A DNA stretch of 64,000 nt, from contig CM041776.1 in NCBI GenBank assembly GCA_023374045.1, positions 143,719,296 to 143,783,295 on the forward strand, written 5' to 3'. The DNA comes from Limonium bicolor. Taxonomy: Eukaryota > Streptophyta > Magnoliopsida > Caryophyllales > Plumbaginaceae. The notes under the pieces were generated by a model. That model worked only from the letters and a program-made list of their open reading frames with translations, did not search any database and was not told the DNA's origin. Of the stretch, positions 11,660 to 22,522 are shown piece by piece (positions within the stretch are counted from its first letter, which is position 1; every line of letters begins with the position of its first letter). The position numbers and the translations under genes were made by a program.

Positions 11660-14353
11660 AATAACCACTAAGTCTTTATAAACTTAACCTTAAACACTTA
11701 AATCATTCACTTAACTTAATCTCTTAAGTCCTTATATGCCTATCTTTCTAATCATCATTACCCCCTTAATGGCATACTACTAATACCTCTTATGATTCTT
11801 AAAACTTCAAAAAAAAAATTAAAAGGGCCGATCGACCCACCCGACCGACCCTACCCCTGGGTCAGTTGAATGCAGAAGACATCCGGTTAGAAAAATTCTT
11901 ACTCAACCGAACCAACCAGGGTCGGTCCTAAGGTCGGTCCATTTCAGAAAAATTCTAGTTCTCTAATTTTAGCCCGACCGACCCAGTCAGAGTCGGTCCC
12001 CAGGGTCGGTCCACTGTAGAACCTTTCCTATAAATGTCTATCTTGCACCAAACTCTTCCACAAGTTCCCTAATATGTTCTAATATCATTTAGGCACTTAA
12101 TATCCTCTTAGACCCTCCACCAAACTCCTTAATTCACCCGCAATCAAACTCCTTTATCATTTACTCAAATTCCTACTAAATCCTTAACACTTAGAACTTA
12201 ATTCCTTACACTCCCAACTTGTAGTTTTGCCTAAGACTTCAACTAACCAAAATGTTTTATTTCCACCAATGTAACCACTCCTCAAGCATTATTACTCATT
12301 CCCATTTCCTTTACTCAAACTTCTCAAGGCTATATACTCTAGCTCATGCTTAAACCTTCACAAGACATAATACTTTATTTCCTTCAAAATTTGCACAAGT
12401 TGTATAACTTATCTTATCATGCTTTTGGCACCTAAAATTAATCATACTAACCTCTAGTTCCTCCTAGACATTCCTAGGTCATTCTAATCCTCAAGAACTC
12501 CTTAGTTTATCCTTTTTTCACCGAAACAACCCTTATTGTTTACTAATACATCCTTGGTCATAAAATCTCCTTAAAATACTTTAAACACTTAGTTTCTTCA
12601 CCAAATTTTTACATGGCTTCCCTAGTATATTGTTATACCCAAACACTTAGGTTTTTTATCCTTAAACAACCAAGAACACTCAAATCCTTAATACACATTC
12701 TCTACACACAAACTACACCCAAACTACACCACATCATATAGTGCATGAACTTAAATTGCTTGGCACTTAGGCCCTTAAATGACATAAATTTAACCACTGA
12801 ACTTCCCACATATAATAGCCTTCAACCTGCAAATACACACAACAATGCTCCCATTGCAATTTAAGTGTTCTTGTAATTGACCTTGTGATTGTTTTACTAA
12901 CTCATTTCCCATTTGCTCCTTAGTCACAAGTTCTCAAATATGATCATGTTCTTTCTCCTAAGTTTTATAGCCCTTACATAATGTAAACTCTAAGCTACAT
13001 TTAGTATCTATCTAAACCCATTCCTTAAAGCATTAAACCATCTCAAGGTAAGTCATTTACCTTGTTTTTCCAAGCTTCTCACACTTTTCTCCTTGGGTTT
13101 TCTTATTTGATTTTCGGCAACCAAATTTAATTCCCTTGCCAATGTTCTAATCAATATCCAAATAATCTAATGAGTGCAAAGGAATGCACCTAAACTTAAG
13201 GAATCATTTCTAGGTTAAAAAGAGTGTTTTAATGTATTAAAAATGGATGATTACATTTGAAGTCTTAAGATAGACTTGGGTATGAATCAAGGAGGACCTC
13301 CACTATTCCTTGGAGAATGAAAACAAGCTAGTTCAAGGGATAAAACAAGACCCCATGAGAAGGTAATTTTCAGACGGGTGAAAAATGAAGGAAAGTTGAT
13401 TTTTCTTTAAGTTTTCTTACCTTGAATGAATGGAGAAGCAAAAGAGCTCTTCAAACTTGATTTCCCCCCTTCAATGGAGTTTTTTCATGGCATCAAACTT
13501 GAGCTTTTCCAGTTTTGAAAAGATAGAACTAAAGGGCTTGCTCCAACTAAGAGTAATCTATGTTTAGTTTTTGATTTGGTGCTAAAATGAGTAATTGGTG
13601 TGCAAGACAAGGTGGAGCAAGAATGGAGATGCACTTACGGAATCTTAGGGAGGAAGAATATGAAGAAAAATGGTGGAGAAGAAGAGAATGATGAAGAGAG
13701 GAGGAGGTAAGCTATTTTGTAAGATATTTCCTTAAAGTAAATAGTAACCTCTTTATTTCCCTCTTCTTTTCTAACTTGGCTGGCACATGTGGTGACTCAC
13801 CACTTCCAAAACCGACCTCCTCCTTCTTAATGGGATATTTATGGTCTTTGTTGACCAATTAACTAAGCAAGGTTGACTAAAGCTTAAACTGGGCACTATT
13901 TGGTTACTATTCACAATTAGTGCACATATTTGTGAAATTTTTGGTTTCCCATTGATTTAGGCTTCCTAATGTGATACTAAGTAGTACACAAGTTCATTAA
14001 GGTGTAATCATGGGAATTTAGCCACTCAAAACCCATTTCTAAGACAATTTTTCAAAAATATGCTTTAAGAGTCCTTAAAGCACAATTTGTGTTCTAACTT
14101 GTTTTTGAGCTTGGTTTTCTTTTGTAATTGATTTAACATGTCCATTAGCATGTTAATAAGGTCTTATAATGATATTTGGGTGTTAATCAAAGTTACGCCA
14201 AGCTTAGAGCATGTTTTTGCTTAAATTGCCTTTCTGGTGTTTTCTTGTGTTTCCTATGGTTTAAATTGTTTACCAATGTTTATAAGGCATATTTTAGCCT
14301 TATAATATCTTAGTTTAACATATAAACACCATAGCTAGGTTTGGGGTATTTCA
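11660..14353 (-). mobile_element. Truncated 3' LTR of a decayed minus-strand chromovirus
   Basis: The right end GGTTTGGGGTATTTCA is the reverse complement of the TGAAATACCCC LTR start seen at 40833 and 55125. The left part (11670-11830, ACTTAATCTCTTAAG etc.) mirrors 58000-58150 of the element 4 LTR, so roughly the last 1.5 kb of this LTR is missing. It carries the CCGACCGACC palindrome cluster (11826-12015), the GTGGTGACTCACCAC palindrome (13789-13803) and the U3 hairpin near 14060. Confidence 0.75.
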
Positions 14354-14737
14354 ATCTACCCCCCTTAAAAGAACTTGGTCCCCAAAGTTCACATGTATGC
14401 TATAATATTCACAACACACAAATAACTTAATACCATATCTTATATTCACATTCATACATCTCAAGACTCAAATGGTCTGCCAAAATTACAATACATAAGT
14501 ACTATACATATCTCAAACTTATCAAAAAGTGTAATATCTTACACAAAACCATATCTTATACCAACCAAGCAAACGACAAACATTGTTCGTTTACTAACTC
14601 AAAAACAAGGAAGCTCTACCCCCCTTAAAAAGGGGTACGCCCCGTACCCTATACAGACAATCTAGTCAGTAAATAATGAAGGGTACTTCGATCTCATCTT
14701 CTCCTCTAACTCCCAAGTGGCCTCTTCGACATCCTAG
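14354..14737 (-). pseudogene. 3' internal remnant: PPT and chromodomain tail of a chromovirus
   Basis: Read on the minus strand, 14667-14735 encodes DVEEATWELEEKM followed by a short basic/aromatic tail and a stop. This is the end of a chromovirus integrase chromodomain and aligns with the same segment of element 2 at 27577-27660. Two PPT-like tracts follow (14617-14630 and 14354-14367), the second abutting the LTR. Sequence to the right is replaced at 14738 by an LTR starting TGTAGACACCC, preceded by CCTAG. Confidence 0.75.
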
Positions 14738-15439
14738 TGTAGACACCCAAAATTCTCAACTAAAAAAAATCAGACAAATAAATAAAATTAGAGGGTCTTC
14801 GCCTTTCTTTTTGAAACTTATTCATGTACATGCCAAAATGAAACTGTCATTTTATGACAATCTTTTTAAGACAATTTTCAAAGCATTCGTTTTCGATGTC
14901 GTCCCCTTTCGTTGTTTACTTATTTTACCATTTTATTTTTGATTTGTTTCATGTTAGTGAGTCTTGTTTTATTCGCATATTTATTTGCCTTTTGCTTATT
15001 TTGGTTCATGCTATTTTGGTACTTGTTCATTTTATCTCATTTCCTTTTATTGATACTTTTACTTGTATGTTCTTTATTAGTACTTGTTTGTTTTGTCTAT
15101 ATCATTATTATTTTAGAATCATTTTCATCATTTTATGTACCTTTTCACTATTATATTCCATACTAGCATATTTCATTTTGTGCCTAATTCGATTAAACTG
15201 CCTCTCATCTCATTTCATTTTGTTACTTCTTTTTAAACATTTACTTATTTACTGCTATTCGTACATATCTGATCAAATTCCCATTTTTAGGATATTCACC
15301 TGTATTTTATTTCCATCGTACCAGTACTTTTTCGTCATTTCATGTATTCGTTATTATGGTATTTTGTTATTTTATGTTATATTATGTTTTGTATTTTATT
15401 ATTTACATTCCATAATGTCATGACTCATAGGAAGAAAAC
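14738..15439 (+). mobile_element. Start of an LTR (TGTAGACACCC type), interrupted by element 2
   Basis: TGTAGACACCCAAAATTCTC begins abruptly inside the chromodomain tail of an older element. It resembles the start of the element 1 LTR (TGTTATACCCAAAATTTC). The rest is extremely T-rich with ATTTTATTT-type words. The hydrophobic open frames 14854-15423 and 14912-15166 are artefacts of this composition. The LTR presumably continues at 37509 beyond the element 2 insertion; its far end was not found. Confidence 0.5.
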
Positions 15440-18400
15440 TGTAACACCCCTACTACGCACTTAACAATAATTGAATTCGCAGCGGAAATAACAACTAAAC
15501 AGTAACTAAACGGTTCGGTGCTACAACGCCGTTAACCACCCACGTGGTTAACAAGGCAGAATAAATACAAGTGTACCGGTCTGATGATCAGACTCCTGAG
15601 CATTAGGTACTAACATCCATATATATATACATTACCAACATACCGAGTATCTAATACAAACCGTCACTGTAAACTGTACACATGAACTCCACTATCAACT
15701 GTAAACGACCGTCACTGTAATACAAACGGTACCAAAATATAACGCCACGGGAGAACAGGCACATCCCGGGCTCAACATCCAAATTAACCAAAAGTGTTTC
15801 TGCAACCTAGAATCTATAGCCATTCCGCTTCCTCGATCCTCATCCTGGAGTAAAAATATGGAGCCCCCGAGGGGGTCAGCAACCCTTGGCTGGTATGGTT
15901 AACGCATAGCCCATTGGCTACCGGAATACGCGCAACTAATTGTCATGATGACATGGCATTCATTTCAAACATACAACATATATATCATAGCAAGAGTATT
16001 GCATAACAATCATCACATATAGCATACAAGAACGAATCCTGTTAGGAAGCGAACCAACACAATTAGATCACATGGAGAGCCTAGAGAATGTTGCCAAACT
16101 CATGCTAAGCTCGTTACATAACCGTTACCGTCTTGTTAAATTGAACGAATAACTTAACACACAGGTGCGTCGGATATAGTGATCCAAGCACACCGAACCA
16201 AACATAGTATGCCCCTGAGGCCCGACATGAGTCAGTAAAAGCTTTGGATAAGCTAAAGGGAAAGTTGAAAAACAAAATGGAAAACAACCATAACATACAA
16301 AGAGAATCGAACCGGTTATGACATCGACTCCCATACTCACACGTGTGGCCGGAACTACCGGACTCCTCACTCCCCAGTTAGCACTTGTTAGAAGTTCATC
16401 TTCGAACTCAATAAACAATCACATACAAGTAATTAAGTCTTGTTAGACACACACACAAGGGAAATGAGTCACACTTAACAACACAAAAATATTTAACAAC
16501 TGTAAACTCATTACATGACTTAAGTCTTACAAGGTCATAAACACACAGAAAATAACAAACAACACACAAGCCGGTGTAAACCAGTAGGCAACAGACTGCA
16601 AGAAAACCATACCTTGGTCCTTGCTTCGACGGGTTTCCACCGTTGGAGAATCCTATACACATTTAGTAACGTCGGTTAATTAACGCACTAGTTCGTTGTT
16701 AACTTATTACTTCATATAATTAGTTATTTTATTTTCACACTTGTTATAACTTTTCACCCTTTCATTTGCCATTATAACTCACCTAACATATCTTAGACAA
16801 CCTCACATCATCATTGCTAACTATTTACCATTTTTAGACCACGTTTTCTAGCCTTAAACAACATTTTTGGCCAACACAGTGGCCTGTCCGAACTTGTGTC
16901 CGAGCTTCACAAGTTCGGACGCAAGTCGTGACTCAAAGGGTGAACCCAGGCGTATGTCCGAACTTGTGTCCGATCTTCCTATGTTCAGACATAGGTCAAG
17001 GAAAATCAGGGAAAAGAGATGGCGGTGTCCGAACTTCAAGGGTCGGACAGAAGTTCGGACAGTGGCCGAGACTTAGAAAACTTAAACGCAACAGGGCACG
17101 TCCGGACTTCCAAATTCGGACGGAAGTTCAGACGTGTAGGAAAGTTCATTTTCTACACTCTTAAACACTTGTTCATTTCTTACCAAAACTCCTAACACTT
17201 ATAATGTTTTCTCCTTAGACTTCTAAGTGGTGTTTCATGCCTATAATAACCATTATGCCAAAGTATTTTCCTCTCCATTAAACATCATCTTCCAAGCATC
17301 TTTTCTTACAAACCAAATTTCCTTATGTCATTCTTGAAATCCCTTTACAAGTCTATACTTTCTCCTTATTTACCAAAATTTGCCAAAATCTCTACACACT
17401 CCAAAATGACTTTGGTGCATTCCAAAACACTCATTTGATTTCTACAATCTCTAAGATAATGCCTAAGTTCTTTTTACACTCTAAAAACACCTTAATACAC
17501 TTTCTTTCCCTAGTAATATACCTAGTCACTTCTAACACTTCCTAGTCCACCTAAACTCATTTAGACACTTAAAACTTCTTATACATTACCTAATTTTTGA
17601 CATGGGTTCTACTAACATCTTGTTACACCAAAACACATTGTTTTCACCATTAAACATCCAAGAACACTAAAATCCATCAAGAACCTTCTTGTGCACAAAA
17701 CTTCACTCATTTAGCACTACATCACAATATAGTGCATAATTTAAATTGCTTGGCACTTAGGCCCTTAAATTGCATAAACCATAAACACTGAATTTCCCAC
17801 ATTATATTTGCCTTTGACCTGCAAATACATACAACAACACATATGCCCTTTAATAGTCTCCTTGAGAGCATTTTACTAAGTCATTTACCATTAGCTCCTT
17901 AAGTAGTTTTAATAAGCAATATAGGCTCATTTCTCCTAAGACATTAAACTATATTAGGTTAGCATATTTACCTCTTTTCCTCACAAACTTCTTTCTTGTT
18001 TACTTGATTAAAATCGGTAAGGATGTTTGATTGCTTGTCAACTTCTAAACAATATACAAATAATGAAATGAGTATACAAGCTTTAAGCTTCATCTCATTG
18101 AAAACCCTAGATACATATATTGTCTTAGAACATTTAGATGATTGTTTTACCTTGGATATGAAAGAGAGTTTGGATATGTAGCAAGAGAGGACTCCACCAA
18201 GCCCTTGGAAGATTCAAATGAAGCTAGAACAAGCAAGGTAAAGGGCACCATTAATGGTGTTTTTCGGACAACATAAACATGGAGGAAATGTCATTTTTCT
18301 TTGAGTTTCCTTACCTAGAAGCAAAGGAGAACAATAATATGTGAAAAGATGAGCTCAAGCTCCTCCCATGAAGATTCCTCTTGGAACCGAAATGGAGCTC

Positions 18401-19265
18401 TTGGAATTTTGAGAAGATAGGATTGAAGAGCTTGGCAAGACAAAGAGAATGGTGGTCTTTGTTTTTGATTTGGCAAAGTGAACTAGGAATTACAAGAGGT
18501 TAAAGGTGGTATATGGTGGTGGTGCTGTAGCTTTACCGTGAATGAGAGAAAGAAGCAAGGTAGAAGAGAGGTTGGAGACGTGGGAAATGAAGAAGGAAAG
18601 AAGCAAATGAAGATAAGTTTGCTTTTGTAAGATATTTACATGATAAAGTAAATAGTACTTTGTTTAGTCATTATTTATTTGCTTAATAAGCTAACATAAG
18701 TGGTGACTCACCACCATAAAAACCGGCCCCCTTTATGTTACTAGGGGTGTTTTAGTCTTTCTGACTAATTAACTTACTTATATTGACTCATGTTATAACT
18801 AGCATATTTTAGTTACTATTCACCAAAAACAAGGCACATTGTTGTAAAATTTTTGATTTCCCATTGATTTAGACTTCCTAATGTGATACTAAGTAGTACA
18901 AATGTTAATTAAAGAGTAATGATGGACATTTAGCCACTCAAAACTCATTTACAAGACAATTTTTCAAAAATGTGCTTTAAGACTCCTTAAAGCACATTTT
19001 GTGTTTTAACTTGTTTTCAAGCTTGGTTTTCTTTAGTAATTGGTTTAATATGTTCATTAATATATAAATAAGGTTTTGGTAAGCTCATTAGGTCTTAACC
19101 AAGCTTATCCCAAGCTTAGAGCACATTTTTGCCCTATTTGACTTTAAGGTATTTATTTGTGTTTTCTATGGTTTAAATTGTTTACTAATGTTTCTAAGAC
19201 TCTTTTTAGTCTTAATATACCATATTTTAATGTTTAAACAACATACTAAGGTTTGGGGTATTTCA
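15440..19265 (-). mobile_element. 3' LTR of element 2
   Basis: 3826 bp, TGTAACACCCC..GGGGTATTTCA on the plus strand. It is nearly identical to 33693-37503. It holds the GTCCGAAC palindrome cluster (16887-17135), the bZIP-like palindrome (18700-18714), the U3 hairpin (18971-18996) and tandem hairpins near 15863-15895. No promoter was assigned with certainty. Confidence 0.92.
16887..17135. repeat. GTCCGAACTT/AAGTTCGGAC palindrome cluster (3' LTR of element 2)
   Basis: Four successive pairs of GTCCGAACTT and AAGTTCGGAC words, each able to fold on itself or with its neighbours, in an AT-rich LTR. Equivalent clusters sit at 9966-10075, 35120-35370 and 44651-44905. A CCGGAC/GGTCGG variant is at 11826-12015, 48028-48275 and 57694-57950. 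Confidence 0.8.
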
Positions 19266-19281
19266 ATCTACCCCCCTTAAA
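19266..19281 (-). promoter_or_regulatory. Polypurine tract of element 2
   Basis: On the minus strand this reads TTTAAGGGGGGTAGAT and abuts the TGAAATACCCC start of the 3' LTR. A second, similar tract lies at 27529-27542, just after the chromodomain stop codon. Before the nested insertion the two were about 260 bp apart. Confidence 0.85.
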
Positions 19282-19500
19282 CGAACTTTGTCCCCGAAGT
19301 TCATACTTCCCACATATCTTAGATATTAAAACACGGGGAATACTTATACAACAATACTTCCATAACAACATTAACAACATACTTACATAGCACCGGACAC
19401 AAGGTCCTAACCACACAACATCATTCAGACACAATGGTCTGTAACATAACCAGATAACAACATAACACATAGACAATGTATCCGAATACATGTCGTACAC

Positions 19501-21168
19501 TGTACGGGGTAAAACGTATTTCAGCAAGTGTACTGGTCTGTCGTAGCAAGTTTTCCTAGGTAGTATTCCCTAGGTTATCGAACCAAAGGAGGCTGTGTCT
19601 AGTTTAATCTTTAATCTATCTAACTAATAAACTGAAGGAAAAATAACAATAATAGATTGGGGGTTTGATTACAGAACATAAACAATTAATTAATACAAAA
19701 ACAATTTAAAGTGATTTTCTAGTAAATCTAAAGGGTGAATCCTGGTTTACTACTTCTCCCTAGTTTATCAATTCCCTTCCTGAGTGTTTTCTAAATTCTA
19801 GATTGCAACCTCAGATCTAAATTAATCTAAAACCGGTCTCCCGCAAGATAGATTCTTACTAGCAATTCCCAAATCCTAACTCTCGTTACGAATTTACAAA
19901 TTAACTAGTAGCATAAATGATTCATCTGGTTTCTAGTCAGCTAATCCCCAGGAATTGCCATCTGTAGTTTCACTGGTAATATTCCTAAGGTCTAATGAAC
20001 GCCGCAGTTCTCACTTGTAAGCAATTCATACCAAATAAACTCAAGCAATAATTAATCACAAGAGATTTCAATAACAAGCAAGGAATAAAACTACAATCTG
20101 AATAGAATTTATATTTAACAACTCAGGAAGTAAAATAATAAACTAGTTGTCCATAATAAAACCAGAATTATAACAACTACCCAGACATCGGAGACAAAGA
20201 AATAACAACAATATAAAAGAGATAAGGAAACATCACCTGATTATGGGATGATGACGAATTCGATCTCTAGCTTCTGCTCCGATCTGTCTATGTAGCTCTC
20301 TTTCTGTCTCGACCTCGGCGATGGGTTCTACTGAATTCGTATGTCGAATTCTCTCTGTCGTATGTCACTACTGTTCTATTCTCTCGTGCTTGCTCTCCGG
20401 TTTTAATGACGGCTGCTCTGTAGGGTTTGTTATCTTGCGAGTTGTATCCGTATAAAAGTCTGCGCCTGTCTTCTGTTCTTTCCTTTGTCCGCTCCTCTGA
20501 AGTTTTGCACCCTTCATTTACTTGCACGTGGCCCAGGTAATATCTCTTCATGGGCTCATTCCTTTCACGTACTTCAGGTGCATGTACTTCCGATGGCCAT
20601 CATTCATGATGACAATGAATTTGACCCAGCGAGCTTCAATTTGTCTGCGCCTCTGATTGATATGTCGGCTCGCACTCATGTAGCCCAGAGTGTGTGCTGC
20701 GGCCCACTTCCATGCATGCTCATGATGAATTAAAAGAATAAGTCAACGTGAAAGTGCTGGACAACGTCAAATATTGCGGTTCTGAATTGTATACTCGTCT
20801 GCAGCGTCATAATGATGTCGGCCCAGGTCCATATGCAGCCGTCGAAATGTTGTCCTGTGCATGATCCATCTTCTATGAATTCATTCACGTGGACAAGGCC
20901 AATGACGGGCACAATAAAACCTGGACCATGCATTAAATCTGTCAGTAAGTTCTGCTCTTTTGTGGTCCCAGTTTGATCGTTAAACTTATAACATTTGTTT
21001 CTAGACCTTTTCTTCGGCGTTTTTAACCTGTTTTAGCATAAAACCACAAGTAAGGGAAGTTCTTTACATATAACATAAAATAACATATAAGTGAGGAATT
21101 TATCATATAAACTAATAAAATATTAATCACATTAAGCATAGAAATATAGATAAATTCCGCACTTATCA
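19501..21168 (-). mobile_element. 3' LTR of element 3
   Basis: 1668 bp, a near-identical partner of 25807-27505. It lacks a 31-bp block that the partner carries at about 26757-26787. Open frames within it (20288-20551, 20485-20733, 20730-20933) recur in the other LTR and are not genes. Confidence 0.92.
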
Positions 21169-21187
21169 ACTACCCCACACTTAGCTT
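21169..21187 (-). promoter_or_regulatory. Polypurine tract of element 3
   Basis: On the minus strand AAGTGTGGGGTAGT directly precedes the TGATAAGTGC start of the 3' LTR. Similar purine tracts occur at about 22065 and 22253-22270 further inside, so PPT-like words are repeated in this 3' non-coding region. Confidence 0.75.
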
Positions 21188-22522
21188 TTGCTTGTCCTCA
21201 AGCAAATAAAGAATATAGCTGCTCCAAACCGAAATATTAAACTCCAGGATCGAACATAAGCAGAAGGACAACAAGAAAAATGACAATCAGAAAAATCAAT
21301 CTGCTCTAAGCTATCAGTTTTCGCAAACAGTGAATAGAGAATAATTTTAATAAAAGCATGAATAAACTAAATTGCAGAAACTGAAACACATATTAGCTGA
21401 GGACCTTCCACCAATTTCTTTCCATTACCCTTTGGATGACAAGGGGTGTGAAGTAATGCCTTATTCTGCAATACCTTTCAACACCACGCACTCATGATCA
21501 AAAACTAAATTAAAAAAAATGCAATTAAATATTTCGTATGCAAAAACTTTTCTTCGTCAAGAAATAAAAACAAACAATTTATTTAATTAATTGCATAGTT
21601 GTTCCTTCACCCAGACTTTTCTCTTTATCCATGTAACGGCTTTGGGCCAACTATCCCAGATCACAAAACCTTAGGTAGATAGGTGATAAAGCACCCCGAG
21701 GACTTAATAACCAGATAAAAGAGGCCTGATTCGGTTTAGGAAAATTTTGATCAGAGGAGTACCTTGCCTTATCCTTTCATTCCAAACATTCATATCATTC
21801 CCAAGATCCAAAGCTAAACACATTTAGTCTCCACAATCAGTCAATCCATCAAATTTCAGTGAAAACAGAATAAATTTGAGAAAAACAATTCCGGAAAGAC
21901 AACTTTTAAGCAGATAGATTTTTAAGGTTGTCATCAGGCTCAATTTCAAACTTCCACATATATTTTCACCCAAAATTCAACATTTACGACAAAGAGAAGT
22001 ATATTATTCATCACTTGAAAACAAACAAAAACTAGTGGTCTGAAGTGATAACTGAAGGTCACTCCCTACCCCATACTTAAAATTAAACAATGTCCTCATT
22101 GTGTGACAAGGCAGGAGTGAAAAATTCAAAGCTCGCAGAAAAACATTTATGTCCAAAGGAAACACAGTAGAGCAGTCAAAAATAAAACTTAAAATTAAAA
22201 TAATGCAGACTGAAACTAGAACTCCCCTAGATTTTGTTTTTGTTGCATATGTAGAACGACCCCACCCCACACTTGAGTTTTACTCAAGTGTTGCAGCCTG
22301 GTTGCAGTATCATCATTAAGAATTCATCTGAAAAGAAAAACACCAGAAGCAACCAAAACTATAAAACGGAGGTAAGAGTTAGTAAACAACAAAACCAGGA
22401 AGAATAACTATAAAAATAAATTAAAACTAAAATTAAAAACTGACAAAATAAAATATAACGCTGGGTTGCCTCCCAGCCAGCTGCCCTTCCTTAACGTCTT
22501 TGGCTAGACGTGTCTCGTTCTC
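21188..22522 (-). other. 3' non-coding region of element 3
   Basis: AT-rich sequence without a domain, between the protease stop codon and the PPT. GGGAGGCAACCCAGCG on the minus strand (22463-22478) is a phrase I associate with the sequence just after coding DNA in Athila-type elements. No RT, RNase H or integrase remnant is seen, which argues for clean loss of pol. An inverted repeat ACTTGAG..CTCAAGT lies at about 22271-22289. Confidence 0.6.

Noticed and set aside
14854..15423. 189-codon hydrophobic open frame resembling a membrane protein
   Set aside because: It comes from extreme T-rich sequence (TTT codons) in an LTR; there is no start context, no homology pattern, and an overlapping frame is also open.
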